Shown: positions 9,000 to 20,153, numbered from the stretch's first letter. The stretch: DNA of 64,000 nucleotides from Papaver somniferum (GCF_003573695.1 NC_039362.1:115547120-115611119), one strand, 5' to 3'. The notes: a model not told the origin generated them from the letters alone. Numbers and translations: made by a program.

Positions 9000-11600
9000 T
9001 TATCTTCATCCCCTTACTTGATCTCTTCCATAACAATCTCACTGGTTCAACAAGGTTAAATCTGTTAACATTACTGATTCACTTGCTGAATCAGTAATTG
9101 ATTCTCCTTATCGTTTCCCCGAAAATCCTATACAACTAAAATTGGAAAATTCAAAAAAATTCCATAACTGATCGAAACCGGCAATATAACTAACCTTATG
9201 AGTTCTTCTTGAACTTTTTCTTTATAAGCCATAAGTGGTTTCTCAATCAGATCACTTTCTTCCTGTTAATCATGTCTTCAAACCAAGAAAACTTTGAGTC
9301 TCATTTGCAGAATGATCTCTTACAGGATTTTGCAAATCTTCTTGCCCAAGAAAAACCTTCATCCACGATCAATATCAATACCTACTTCCCAGGATCCAAG
9401 TTAACCCATCATATGTGTTTGGTTCTTAAGATTATCACCAACAAATCCCTACAAATAACCACAGTGAGAGAAATTCTTCATAAATTCTGGAAAACAAACC
9501 ATGCATTTTACGTATCAGTTTTCATTGATGACACTTTTCTGATAAAATTTGAATCCTGTGCTGATACTGATATGATAATGGATGGTATTCCATGGATAAT
9601 CAAGGAGGATTTACATGCTTTAGAGAGATGTGTTTTGGGAAAGTTACCTTGTGACTATAAATTTAACAGAGTGGAGTTTGGCCTACAAATTCATGGTCTC
9701 CCAGTAGAAAATTTAAATGCAATGTTTGTTCAAGAAGTTGTCTCTCAAATTGGTGAAACTCGACCAATTCCAGTTTATGAAGCAACTACATAGGGGAAAT
9801 TTGCAAGAACTAAAACTCACATTGATACACAACATCCCCTTCCCCAGAAAATTGCCTTCCCATTGCCTAACAATCGCAAGTATGCTGTTACCATTAAGTA
9901 TGAAAGGCTGCCAAAATTCTGTCTTTTTTTGTGGTATTATTGGTCATCTGATGAGATCATGTCAAAAAGTGAGTATCTACAAAGATTTCATCTTCCAGAA
10001 CCATCCAGAATATCTTCATCAACAGTCATTGGATATAATAAAACCGGCATATCATCCATCAATTAATGTTTCTGCAAAAGCCCAAGTTAATGAGGTACCA
10101 GAATTCAAAGATGTTTATATTATGGGTGAAGCTCTGACAAGGGAAACAAGAGGGAATGTTCACTTTCAACAAAACAATTTCTCTACTTCCCAACCCAATG
10201 CGACTGAGGAAGTATTTTCATTGGTAGAACACAAATATGAAAGAACAAATTTTGTTTTTGGATATCAGCCACAAAGTCGTGTTAGGTCTGAAATTGTTGA
10301 TCCAAACAACAATAATCTAGTCAGGAATTCAGGAATGGCATCTTCTTCTAGGGGAATTTCTTCTTCTTCTTCAAGGGAATTTCAGGTTGAAGAAACTCGC
10401 ATGAATATCTTGATAATAGGGGAAAGCATATTATGCATGGTGATAATGTGGAAGGTGTTAATATGGCCAAGAATGTTAGTGTACCAAATAATTTCAGATT
10501 GCAAGAACATGATCAAGTAATCATTGAGAGTAACTTATGCCTTAATCCCATTGTTACCTATGCTAAGAATCATGAGTTGGTGAGAATGAAGAAGGTGGTT
10601 GCTAAACCGTTACCAAAAGGTATTTCAAATTATCATGAATGGCAGTTACAAGCAGGCTCTCAAGAACAATCATCTACATCATTCATGGAAGAAAACAATG
10701 GTTCTCAGAAGGCTGAGAGAAGTCAGGATGAGGAATGTATTAGACGGAATTCTCCTAATCCAAAAATACAAAGAGAGTATTCTTCAAAATCCAAATCTGC
10801 AAATGGTAAGGCGGCTAATCCTCAAATGTCGCATGAGAAATGTTAATCTTTAGTTGGAATTTTTGGGGTTTGAGGAATAACCCAACAACTAGAACTTTAC
10901 AATCATTCCTCAGAGGAACAAGTCCTTCCATTGCTTTTTTATCTGAGACTAAGATGTCTGAAGAAGTTTCATCTCAAAGAGTAAATCAATTTGGATTTGA
11001 AAATCATTGTTTTGTTGCTTCAGTGGGAAGAAGTGGTGGTCTCTGGCTTTTATGGAAACAAGAAATAAATATTGAAATTATCTCTAAATCTTCAAATCTA
11101 ATTCATGCTCTGGTTCATGGTGAAGGTCCCTGTCAATCTTGGCATCTTTTCTGCATATATGGGCCTCCTATTTCTAATCAGAGAGCAAGGTTTTGGTCGT
11201 CTCTAACCAGTTATGTGCAAAATTTTCAAGGGTGTAAAGCATTCATTGGAGATTTCAATGCAATTGTGTCTAATGAAGAGAAGTTTGGAGGATTACCTGT
11301 TCTTAATTCTAATATTTCTTACTTTCATAACTTTATTCAATAAAATCATCTGTTAGACTTGGGGTTTTCGGGCCCTGCTTATACCTGGAGTAATGGAAGA
11401 GTTTATGGAAGTCTTATACGTCAGCGCTTGGATCGTGTTCTTGCAAATCCTAAGTGGTGCGTGGCTTTTCATTCTGCTGTTGTCTTGCATCTACCTAGAC
11501 TCTCAAGCGATCATGCTCCTACACTGTTGAATACCTCTAGAAATCTACCAAGGGCTCCACCTAATTACAAATTCGAAGCCTACTGCAATATAACAAATCA
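9000..11600 (+). mobile_element. L1-type LINE, truncated at its 3-prime side
   Basis: Two consecutive plus-strand coding regions have the plant L1 order: ORF1 with DUF4283-like and zinc-knuckle parts, then ORF2 with an apurinic-type endonuclease. The reverse transcriptase and 3-prime tail are missing. The boundary lies near 11,580-11,610, where the match to the endonuclease ends and unrelated sequence begins. The 5-prime limit is not defined. Both ORFs carry disabling changes. Confidence 0.85.
9272..10846 (+). pseudogene. LINE ORF1 (DUF4283-like, CCHC zinc knuckle), frameshifted
   Basis: ATG 9,272 (MSSNQENFESHLQND) was preferred to an in-frame ATG at 9,209 because the latter adds only a hydrophobic leader. 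The first part has the DUF4283 pattern of plant LINE ORF1: DDTFLIKFESCAD, DGIPWIIKEDLHALERC, FGLQIHGLPVENLN. A TAG at 9,791-9,793 interrupts the frame, which then continues to KYERLPKFC. A frameshift in a T-run at 9,924-9,930 moves the rest of the zinc knuckle (CGIIGHLMRSC) into another frame, and a further shift near 10,430 leads to the C-terminal part ending at 10,846. ORF1 proteins bind the LINE RNA. This copy cannot make a full-length product. Confidence 0.8.
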
Positions 11601-11610
11601 TAAAGATTAA
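10840..11610 (+). pseudogene. LINE ORF2 endonuclease domain with one nonsense codon, RT missing
   Basis: ATG 10,840 overlaps the last codons of ORF1. The protein opens WNFWGLRNNP (catalytic Asn region), has FLSETKMSEE (catalytic Glu), IYGPP, FIGDFNAIVS (Asp/Asn), YTWSNGR, RLDRVLAN and SSDHAPTLL (Asp-His pair): the complete exonuclease-endonuclease-phosphatase fold of L1 endonucleases, which nicks target DNA for priming. A TAA at 11,341-11,343 interrupts an otherwise open frame between YFHNFIQ and NHLLDLGFSG. The frame closes at 11,610 just past the endonuclease. Reverse transcriptase (F/YADD) and the C-terminal zinc region expected for about 1,000 further residues are absent. Confidence 0.85.
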
Positions 11611-11795
11611 TACTGCAAAAACATCATCCTCCACATATTTTTAGAATTTTATACCAAAAAACCTAAAAAACTAACACAAGAAGATGAAAAATAATAGCAA
11701 TGTGTAGTCATAATCATTGTTATTCAAAGTAATAGTTATTCTTCCAACTAAACCAAAAAGAGGACATACTAGGCAACGAATAAAACTCAGTTTTC

Positions 11796-12221
11796 CTAGA
11801 TGATTTCATACCTTTGGAATGGTCCATCGAAATAGGAGTCACTGATATCCTTGATTTTGTTGACTGTAGAGACACCATGTTCATGAGTCAGAACGTTAGT
11901 TTTTCGATCAACAATGCGAACAAAGTGTTGATCCTTAGCGCAGTCAAGAATAACTTTCTTCTGATTTCTGATCAAGATATTCTGAGTACCAAGGATTTTT
12001 GCCTGTCCATCAATAAGCTGGTTTATTTGCAGTTGAAGATTAGCAAGTTCGTTCTTTACTTCATTCTGAACGAGAACTAAATCCTTGACCGATTCTCCAA
12101 TCCAAGAGTTATACTATTTTCTTTCATGCATCTTCTTCAAAATAAACTCTTGAGCAGGATCACTTCCTTTGAGATCATCCTCTACAATAGGGTTAACTTC
12201 TTCGTTGGGAACAGTTTCCAT
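11796..12221 (-). pseudogene. Unknown coiled-coil-like ORF with one stop
   Basis: ATG 12,221 reads 35 codons (METVPNEEVNPIVEDDLKG ... KKMHERK) to a TAG at 12,114-12,116, then stays open in the same frame to a stop at 11,796. The second half has heptad-like hydrophobics (NELANLQLQINQLIDGQAKI) followed by a basic segment. I do not recognise the family. It lies downstream of the zinc-knuckle ORF on the same strand, so it may be a further part of that element or an exon-like capture. Confidence 0.35.
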
Positions 12222-12565
12222 CGAGTTCCTTTCTGAAGATTAATGAACAGATATATGAGATATATATATATGTTCAAAAGTACATCCTGGATAGAAACCC
12301 TAGAGTTCCTTGAGGAGATAAGGACGTTCGTGGACTAAGCCATAAAACAAAATGGACCCAACCGGGAAAATTGCATACTGTGTCGCTTTCAAAATTTCTC
12401 CAGCCCTAAAAAGAAGGTCATAGTGATGAAAGAAAGAAATACTAAAAACTCACATCAAGAGATATCAAACATACATACTAATGAAAATCATCTAATTACT
12501 TGAGCATCTCTCAAACATCATCCTTGTATCTCTCAAGCTAAATACAAGAACGGAACTTTCTGCTA

Positions 12566-13753
12566 CTAGGTAGCAGAGGGAGACATAGTCTCACCATAGG
12601 TTTTGAGAGAGTAGTTGTGATTTCCACCAGTATATCTAATCTTAGCATTTCTTGTCTTCCCATGGTAGTTTCCATTTTTAGGGAAATTTCTCATAGGTCT
12701 TCCTGAAAACTCAAGAGAAGGAGCTTTATGAATACTGAGTCTAGGACCTTTAGAGATCGGTTCAAGAGGATTTTCCGAGATGGGTTTCCAAACTCTAGAC
12801 TTAGATTTACCAGAGTTGTTCTTATAAGCACAGGTCATGCTTTCTTCAGCAGCATAATAATTTAAACCACTAGAATGCACAGAAGTCCTGTAATGATTCT
12901 TGGGAAAGATATCATTTTTATAAGATGTCTGGTTTCTTGTGAGCATGAGGTTCACTGCACTAGTCGACTGACTATTTACTCCATTGACTGTGGAAAGAAG
13001 CAAATTACGAAGTTTAGAAATTTGTTTCTTCCTGGCAAAGCAACGGATAGCATAGTGATTCCCTTTTCCACAGAAGGTACAGTTTCGTGGAGAAGACGCA
13101 ACAGATGGCATCTATTTTAACTTTACAGCCCTGTGAGAAGATTGTAAGTTATATAAACTTTTCTCGACACAATATTCTTTTGGAGGATATTTCTTCATGT
13201 ACTGTATGTCAAGAGGAACAATTGGAACATAAGAACTTTTCCTTAAAACAGAGTTTTCCTTTTCCAAGGTCACACATTGTTCATGGGCTAGTGAAAGTGA
13301 TGCTTCTAGCTTCTCTTTTTCAACACGAAGTCTGTCAAGATCGAATGAATGCGTCTTGATCAACCGTTTTTCTCTAATTGAGCCTTCTTTGATAATCCTT
13401 TCAAGATCACAAATATTTTCACGATGTAGATTATTCTCTTGAAGAAGTTTCTCAATATCCTTAGAGAATGACTCAATAATGTTATAGAGTACACGTTCTC
13501 GATCAATAGACTTTTCAAATTCATCGATGAGTTGATCATGATTATGAAGATCAACAAACTCAGTAGAATTTTTTGCGATTCTGGTGAGCTCCATTTCAGC
13601 TTTTGCCATTGTGTCCAATGTCTCATTGGAGGAAGAATGATCAACACAGGATGAGTCAATCTTCTTACCTCGGGATTCAGAAGAATCAACTAAGGAGCAA
13701 TCCTTTGAGGTATTCCCGAGACAACTGACATAGTTGAAAGATTTGGGAGGCAT
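12566..13753 (-). pseudogene. Gag-like protein: coiled coil plus CCHC zinc knuckle
   Basis: From ATG 13,753 (MPPKSFNYVSCLGN) the frame encodes a long, charged region with heptad pattern (VEKEKLEASLSLAHEQC, TLEKENSVLRK), then a TAA at 13,112-13,114. It continues in the same frame with MPSVASSPRNCTFCGKGNHY and a CX2CX4HX4C zinc knuckle (CTFCGKGNHYAIRC), ending at 12,566. SIRE-type Gag proteins have a coiled-coil stretch before the knuckle, so this corresponds to a Gag C-terminal half. The capsid (UBN2-type) part normally found upstream is missing: the primer site lies only about 80 bp before the ATG. Role, if any, would be RNA binding or packaging. The single stop is the only break I see. Confidence 0.6.
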
Positions 13754-13834
13754 CTTGGTATGCGTAAGATATTCTTTTCTCAGACTCAGATTGCTACAAA
13801 CACAGACTTGTAAGTTCTTAAAATGTGTTTGCCT

Positions 13835-13846
13835 GCTCTGATACCA
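13835..13846 (-). promoter_or_regulatory. Primer-binding site, tRNA-iMet type
   Basis: The minus strand reads TGGTATCAGAGC, the usual complement of the 3-prime end of initiator methionine tRNA used by Ty1/copia elements. It lies two bases beyond the LTR end at 13,849, fixing orientation and boundary. Confidence 0.85.
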
Positions 13847-13848
13847 AT

Positions 13849-16180
13849 TGAAAAAGCAGGGGTCTAACAATACCACCCAATATTTCGCTTAGAAATCTGT
13901 ATGGACTAACTCCGAAACACTTTCTAGAGAGTCAACTAGACAGTCAGACTCAATCTAGGTAAAAGTATCTCAAGGAGTTAATATCTCTCTCTTGTTTTGA
14001 TTTACTCAAGCTAATAGAAACCAGCGAGTCCTAATCAAACACAAGGAATAACTTGGACGGTACCAAAGACCAATGTCCAAGGATCAATCAAATATAATCA
14101 ACAACCAATGGTTGGATTAATCTAATTGATGATCGAAACGCACAACCTGTATTATTTCAATTATAAAGATAAACAATATAATGCGGAAACTGAAATAACA
14201 CAGACACCAGAAATTTTGTTAACAAGGAAACCGCAAATGCAGAAAAATCCCGGGACCTAGTCCAGATTGAACACGCACTTTATTAAGCCGCTATAAACAC
14301 TAGCCTACTCAAAGCTAACTTCGGACTGGACTGTAGTTGAACCCCAATCAGTCTCCCACTGATCCAAGGTACAGTTGTACTCCCTATGCCTCTGATCCCA
14401 GCAGGATACTGTGCACTTTTTTCCCTTAGCTGATCTCACCCACAACTAAGAGTTGCTACGACCCAAAATCGCAGGTTTTAACAATAAACAAATCTGTCTC
14501 ACACAGACAAGTCTATCAAAGGATCAATCTGTTTCCCACAGAAAAACCCTAAAGCTTTTGTTCCGTCTTTTGATAATAATCAAGGCGAACATGAACCAAT
14601 TGATAATTCGGTCTTATATTCCTGAAGAACATCCTAGATTAATCAATCACCTCACAACAATCTTAATCGTATGGTAGCGAAACAATATGTTGCGGAATGA
14701 CAAACAATGAGACGAAGATGTTTGTGATTACTTTTTATATCTTTCCTATCGGAGAAATCAAACAATCTCAAGCCAATAAATCTGATTGTACTCGTACGAT
14801 AGAAGATGCAAGATCAGATCACACAACTACGATAAAAGTAGTATCGGTCTGGCTTCACAATCCCAATGAAGTCTTTAAGTCGTTAACCTGGTTTTAGAAG
14901 AAGAAAACCAAAGGTTAAAGGAGAACCGACTCTAGTACGCAAACTAGTATCACACGTAAGGTGTGGGGATTAGTTTTGCACAATACTAGATGTCTCCTTT
15001 ATATAGTCTTTCAAATCAGGGTTTGCCTTGGTAACAAAGCAATCAATATCCACCGTTAGATGAAAACCTGATTTAGATTCAAGCTAATATTTCTCAACCG
15101 TTAGATCGAGAACTTAGCTTGTTATACACAAATGAACTGCACGCTTCTAGGTTTGTTAACCATACTCAAACTTGTGCATTGTTGGTTCAACAATAGTTTA
15201 ACCGAAAGGTTAACCATATGAGCATTTCATACCAACCATGTTCTTCCTCACCATAACTAGTTCAAATGACTCAAATGAACTAGTTAGAGAGTTGTTCAAT
15301 TGCAAGGAAATCTTATGTAACTACACAAGACAAAATTGAAGCAAAGATGATTTGATTCACTTGAATCGGTTCATGAAATTTTATAGCCACGGTTTGCAAA
15401 CTGCATTCCTTAGTCTTTTTAAAGTTTAAGTTCAGAAATCATCTTCAGATATATAATCTTCTCAAGTTCGCAGACTAGGTTCACGGACTTAAGACACCGT
15501 ACAGAGTTTACAAACTCCAGCAGAAATTCTCGGGATGAGAACTTCGGCAGTTCGCGGACTGAGTTCGCAAACTTGGCACTTGCCATACTTCTGGTTCTCT
15601 TGATCAACAAAGTTCGAAAACTTCGGTTCAAGGAATCCATTGGTTATGTAATCTAAACTCTCATTCCAATCATTGAAACATTCTTAGAGGACGTTATATA
15701 GTTGTTACACCATTTATTGTCAAAGCAATTTTCAAAGTGATTGAAACATATCATGACTTTCGTCACTAGGTAAAGATAAACTTGGTCGAAGCGAAAAGAT
15801 TACCAACACATATTTCGAGATATAGATAGGCGAGGTATACTCGGCTCGAAATACCAAATGTGTATAATCTAAGTCTATATATATAGCGTACGACTTTTTG
15901 TCTCAAGAAGTAGGAGATAGAGTAGATATACTTTTGAGTGACAGATAAGTTCAAGTCTTCACATACCTTTTTGTCGAGAAGTTCCACCGGTTCCTTGAGT
16001 AGTTCTTCTACTTGTATGATGAATCTCCATGAAGTCCTTGAGATCAACTACACTTTCTATCCTAGTCCGAGACTTAGCTATAATAGACTAGAAATCAAGA
16101 CATATAGTTTTGATCACCAACATTGACAAACATGCTTGAGATAGCAACGCATGCGAGTTCGACCGAGCAATGCTCTAACA
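13849..16180 (-). repeat. 5-prime LTR of the copia/SIRE-like element (2.3 kb)
   Basis: On the minus strand the LTR begins TGTTAGAGCATTGCTCGG at 16,180 and ends ...GCTTTTTCA at 13,849, directly before the primer site. It has TG...CA ends. A TATATAAA box at 14,999-15,006 separates a ~1.2-kb U3 from R/U5. No polypurine tract lies outside 16,180, so this is the upstream LTR and 16,181 starts flanking DNA. A related LTR end occurs at 17,880-18,113. Confidence 0.75.
14999..15006 (-). promoter_or_regulatory. TATA box of the copia LTR
   Basis: The minus strand reads TATATAAA about 1.17 kb into the LTR, a plausible U3 promoter for element transcription. Confidence 0.5.
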
Positions 16181-16235
16181 GTCCTTTTATTTATGGGGTC
16201 TACACATGGAGTAAATATAGGACCTCGTATCTAAA

Positions 16236-16476
16236 AAACCATCTCCAACAGTGAGAATTTTAAACCTTAGAATTAAAAGAAAATTAGTGAAAAACATGAC
16301 GTGGAGGTGCAATTGGAGGTGTAAATAACACTTTCTTGAACAACTTCATATTTAGTAGTTGGTCCCTCCTAACTTATAGGACCCTACTATTGGAGATGGA
16401 TTTATGTCAAATGGAGGTCTAAAATCCTATGTGTCACTAAAAAAAACAACATCCACCCTCTGTTGGAGATGCTCTC
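16236..16476. mobile_element. Small MITE-like inverted repeat
   Basis: CCATCTCCAACAG near the left end and CTGTTGGAGATGC near the right end are inverted partners about 240 bp apart; a further TTGGAGATGG lies inside. CATCTCCAACAG is a common end motif of plant MITEs. No target duplication could be fixed. Confidence 0.45.
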
Positions 16477-16479
16477 ATA

Positions 16480-16900
16480 CCCACATTCTCCATCTCTCCA
16501 TAACCTTACGACCTCCATTACTTGCGAGAAAGGTAGTGTGTATTCCAAACTACTATAAATAGGCCACTTAGACTATTCAGAAAACATAATAAGCTTTCAT
16601 ACCCAAAATCTATGTTATTCTTCATAGTTTTCAATACCAAAAACACAATTCAATACCATTGCCACTTTCTCAAAACTTTTCTGCTTCCCTCCCCTAAGAT
16701 CAAGTCATCTTCCTCTCCTCGTGACTGAAGCAGAACGGAACGGCTACTAACGTAGTTTTGGCTTGTCCTGTTCGATTTTGATTTTCGAACCTAAAAATAA
16801 AATACCACAGCGGTGCATTTGTTTTTCGTAGAACTAATTTTTAGGTACTAACAACTGGGTACATATACTACGGCTCAGGACTATAACAATTTTCCCAGTA
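16480..16900. other. Non-coding stretch with a TATA-like box
   Basis: CTATAAATAGG at about 16,552 is followed by a C/T-rich leader-like sequence, but no ORF with recognisable content follows. It may be a promoter remnant or an LTR part. Confidence 0.3.
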
Positions 16901-17570
16901 TGTGAAACTGTTATGCATACTGTCCTGTATCCAGATTTACAGTAGTTCTATATTTCTCTTGTAGGATCAGAATCTCGCACAGAAGAATATGCTTGCGAAA
17001 TTATTAACAACACATCGCGAAGACATCGTAGGATGATTTCAGAAACGACATAACAGATGACATCAACTTAAACATGAGAAAAGTGTGATGATCTTGCGAA
17101 AATTAGGAATGTTGCGAATGTTACATTTGTAAGCTTGCGAAAATACCGCAAGCCAGAACCGAAATTAGGGAAAATGTTAGTTGTACATTAGTTGTCATCC
17201 ACTATGTAATATCCTATATAAAGAGAAAGGCAAGAGAGAGAAAGGGAAATAATCAAAAAGAAAAAGGAGAGAGACACTTTGGGGAGGACACATTTGTAGA
17301 GAGAGAGAGAGAAGAATTTGTATTATTATCTTCTTCTTCCTTCTTCAACCAAGATCTCCAAATACTCATTAATGGAGTCTCAATTGTAATCCATATGTAA
17401 TTACAAACAATCATAGTGAAGATCCCTAACCCCGTGGATGTAGATCATATTGATCGAACCACGTAAATCTTGTGTCTTATTTTCTATTTTCATTACTTTT
17501 ATCTTTATTTTCATATTAAATAAGTTTAGATCTAGAAATCATAGTCATGATAATACAAGGGGTGTGTTGT
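16900..17570 (+). repeat. Solo or partial gypsy-type LTR, plus strand
   Basis: A TATA box (17,214) is followed by a purine-rich leader with GA repeats, then CCCCGTGGATGTAGATC ... GAACCACGTAAATC, a signature of plant gypsy LTR R/U5 regions that also appears in the LTR at 44,058-44,100. No TGGCGC primer site follows, so it is a solo or truncated LTR. The 5-prime limit is a guess. Confidence 0.5.
17214..17223 (+). promoter_or_regulatory. TATA box of the plus-strand LTR
   Basis: CTATATAAAG, followed about 30 bp later by the GA-rich leader of the putative transcript. Confidence 0.5.
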
Positions 17571-17579
17571 AGGATTTCC

Positions 17580-18113
17580 TGCAACTACATCTCTCTAAAT
17601 CAATTCGAAACATTCCCAAATAACAGCAATGACACATATTATTGTTCGAGGTTATTTTCGAATGATAATCTTAAATCACGATTTAGATTATGAACAATAA
17701 ATTGTTCTTAGCCGAAATTCATCAAGTATGAACAAATGTTTATTAAGCGTCATATATATTTCGAGAACGAATTACAAAGATAAACTTGACTCGAAATTCT
17801 TGATATGCTTGTGATAGTCTAATTGGTCATGCGACATCGTTGTTTCATAGAGAGAAGGATGGATCTAACTTGAGAAATAGGTGGTTCAGTCTTCACTTAC
17901 CTTTTGTTGAAGAAGTTCTCTGAAAGCTTCGGTTGATCTTTGCCTTCAAACGGTAGAACGCAGTGATGTCTGATTCTCAACTACACACTAATATCCTAAT
18001 CCGAGACTTGACTATTGGTAGACTAGAAATCAAGATATAGTTTTGATCAACTAAATTTGACAACAAGCTTGATATAGCAACGCTTGTGAGTTCGACCGAG
18101 CAATGCTCTAACA
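17580..18113 (-). repeat. 3-prime LTR fragment of a second copia/SIRE-like element
   Basis: From 18,113 downward the minus strand begins TGTTAGAGCATTGCTCGG and matches the U3 start of the LTR at 16,180 in blocks (for example GACTAGAAATCAAGA and the tract read on the plus strand as GAGTTCGACCGAGCAATGC). It ends near 17,580 where the plus-strand LTR begins. A polypurine tract lies just outside it, so this is a downstream LTR of a different insertion. Confidence 0.65.
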
Positions 18114-18130
18114 ATCTCCCCCTTTGTCAA
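18114..18130 (-). promoter_or_regulatory. Polypurine tract of the second copia-like element
   Basis: The minus strand reads GACAAAGGGGGAGAT immediately before the LTR start TGTTAGAGC, the usual plus-strand priming site layout of SIRE-type elements. Confidence 0.75.
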
Positions 18131-18390
18131 TGTTAGTGACAAAACTATCAATACATATGGATTTAAAAAATAAAGCTTCAAAAATCTCCTTGAATCCATC
18201 ATGCTTGATTTTCTTGGTTTCTTCAACTCCTTGAATTCTTCATTACTACAAGTTGCCAATGATTCTGAACGTGTTCAACTCAGCATTGTTGTTGTTGAAG
18301 ATCCGTAGTTATATCAACTTTGAAAACAAATATTCTCAATTGCCGTAATACAGAAACATGATATTATTATCTTCTCCAGGGAGGTAATCA
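18131..18390 (-). other. Residual 3-prime internal sequence of the second copia-like element
   Basis: A few hundred bases upstream of the polypurine tract remain. The short open frame here shows no RT or RNase H motif, so no gene is called. Confidence 0.35.
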
Positions 18391-18625
18391 GTTTAGGGGA
18401 GGAAATGTTGAAGTAATCAGTCAAGTAGTTAATCATAGATCGAGTCTTTAGTGATGAATAACCCTAGTATTCAGGGAAATAGCTTTGTTGACTCCTTCTT
18501 TTCTGTTAAGTATCGAAAATAATCGTGGTTTGTTTTGCTTTCCTATTTAGTTCTTGTAAGGCTATATATAACTGTCTTTGTTTCATTGGAATAAGATAAT
18601 CCTCCCGGTACATAAGTCCTCAAAA
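18391..18625 (+). repeat. LTR fragment with polypurine tract, plus strand (copia-like)
   Basis: GTTTAGGGGAGGAAA (polypurine tract) is followed by TGTTGAAGTAATCAG, an LTR-like start, and by GGCTATATATAACTG, a TATA-like box near 18,563. The downstream limit and any partner LTR are not visible. Confidence 0.4.
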
Positions 18626-19073
18626 TTTTATATATCTCTACAAAAACTTCAGACGCGTTTCCACTTTTTCTCCGCCACATAACTGCCACCTATTTTTTGT
18701 GGCATACGTCTAAATTGTTGTTAATTCTAAACGAAGGGTATCGAATTTCAAAGATATTCGACCAACAAAGACCGTGCTTGCGGATCAGTAGATGTGATTA
18801 GAATACAGCACCAACGTACGTAATACTTGGAGTTTGGTATCGAATCTAATCTGATTTGTGATCACATCACATGTTCCAGAAATCACGCGTTTATATCTAA
18901 CATGTCCAATTGGTTCGCATGGTCCTTGAAATTTCGAAACATCTTCAATGCAACAAATATTGTCGGTGACAATTAGTTGGACCTGACAGAAGTATGGATT
19001 GGAATACATCCAAAATGAAGTGTCCCTCACTCCAGTTCGCACCCTTGGATACTTCAATCAAATTTGAAAAACT
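18626..19073. other. Unassigned stretch left of MULE-2
   Basis: No domain-bearing ORF. If MULE-2 lies inside an LTR, this stretch could hold the rest of that LTR (U5), but I could not find a TG end or a copy of the GTCCA that flanks the other end at 30,756. Confidence 0.3.
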
Positions 19074-19440
19074 TTTAAGAGCAATCTTGTTAAAGGGGCG
19101 GCATGATCCATAATAGGGGCGGCAATCTAATAAGACAAAAAAGGGTCATTACATGGTAATTCATGTTACCCGTTATCAAAAAAAAATATTGAAATGACCA
19201 ATTAACCCTTATTATTAATAAACAAGATTAGTGTTGATAATCAAGATTAATGTTGATAATTAATTTTTCATTTATAATAATTCTAAAATTGGATTTTTAG
19301 AGTTGAAAAAAAAATTGTGAGGGGAAGAAAAATAAACTTTTGTGATATTTGTGAAACCCCAGATTTTGATTCACTCAACCAAAATGAGTGATTCCAATGA
19401 CAAATTTGAGATGGGTGAATCTCTAAATTGGTTCCCATTA

Positions 19441-20153
19441 GCTTTGGTCGAATAGTCTAAACCATCATAAATAATCTGTACAAGTTTCATATTATCAAAT
19501 CCATGGTGAGGACACTGAGATAGGAGATCATTGAATCGCTCTAAAAACCTATAAAGAGACTCTCCCTCTTGTTGCACACTAGCACTAATTTTCTGCCTAA
19601 CAGCTGCAGTTTTATGCTTAGGGTAGAATTTCATATAGAAGGCAGCGATAAGTTCCTGCCATGTTTCTATGGATTCAGACGATAGGTTGTTAAGCCAGGT
19701 CTTGGCTTTATCTCTCAAGGAAAAGGGAAACATTTTAAGTTTCAAGACTTCATCAGTAAGGTATTTTATTCTAATTGTCCCACAGATTTCCTCAAAGTCC
19801 CTAATATGGAAATAAGGGTTCTCATCATCTTTTCCTAAGAATATAGGGATCATCTGAAGAATACTAGGTTTTATCTCAAAATTAGCCGTAGTGGCTGGCA
19901 ATTTAATGCATGAAGCTTGGTTGGTCCTAGTTGGGAACATGTAATCTTTCAAAGTTGCCATCGCTGGCACAACAGAAGTACTAGGGGTACTTTTATCACT
20001 CAGAGATAAATTCTCAAAACTGAAGTTTCCAAAAACAGGGCTCTCAAAAGAAGAGTCTTCGAGCTCCCTACTTAAATCAGAAGAACTACTAGGTTTTTCG
20101 CTAATCAATCGACCTAGAGTATCTCTTTTCCAAGCCCTAACAAAATCGGGCAT
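19441..20153 (-). pseudogene. Athila-type gag fragment inside MULE-2
   Basis: ATG 20,153 (MPDFVRAWKRDTLGRLISEK) encodes the first ~237 residues of the gag seen complete at 27,565-25,712, including MFPFSLRDKAKTWLNNL, GESLYRFLERF and CPHHGFDN of the retrotransposon Gag domain. After the shared STKA it diverges into unrelated codons and stops at 19,371. Identity to the other copy is very high at DNA level. It is a truncated duplicate, not a functional gene. Confidence 0.85.

Larger units (their letters stand above)
11620..16180 (-). mobile_element. Copia/SIRE-like LTR element, non-autonomous and truncated
   Basis: Reading the minus strand: a 2.3-kb LTR starting TGTTAGAGCATTGCTCGG at 16,180 and ending near 13,849, then a tRNA-iMet primer site, then an ORF with coiled coil and zinc knuckle (13,753-12,566), then unrecognised sequence to about 11,620 where a LINE remnant begins. 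No protease, integrase, RT, polypurine tract or second LTR is visible on the low-coordinate side. The LTR start and primer site match the SIRE/Maximus style of Ty1/copia elements. The sequence between 11,620 and 12,566 is assigned to this element only by position. Confidence 0.65.

Noticed and set aside
13835..13850. Possible tRNA gene piece (TGGTATCAGAGC)
   Set aside because: Only the primer-binding complement to a tRNA end is present; no cloverleaf surrounds it.
18785..19057. 90-codon minus-strand ORF
   Set aside because: Ordinary length for AT-rich DNA and no recognisable domain. It may be leftover LTR sequence.
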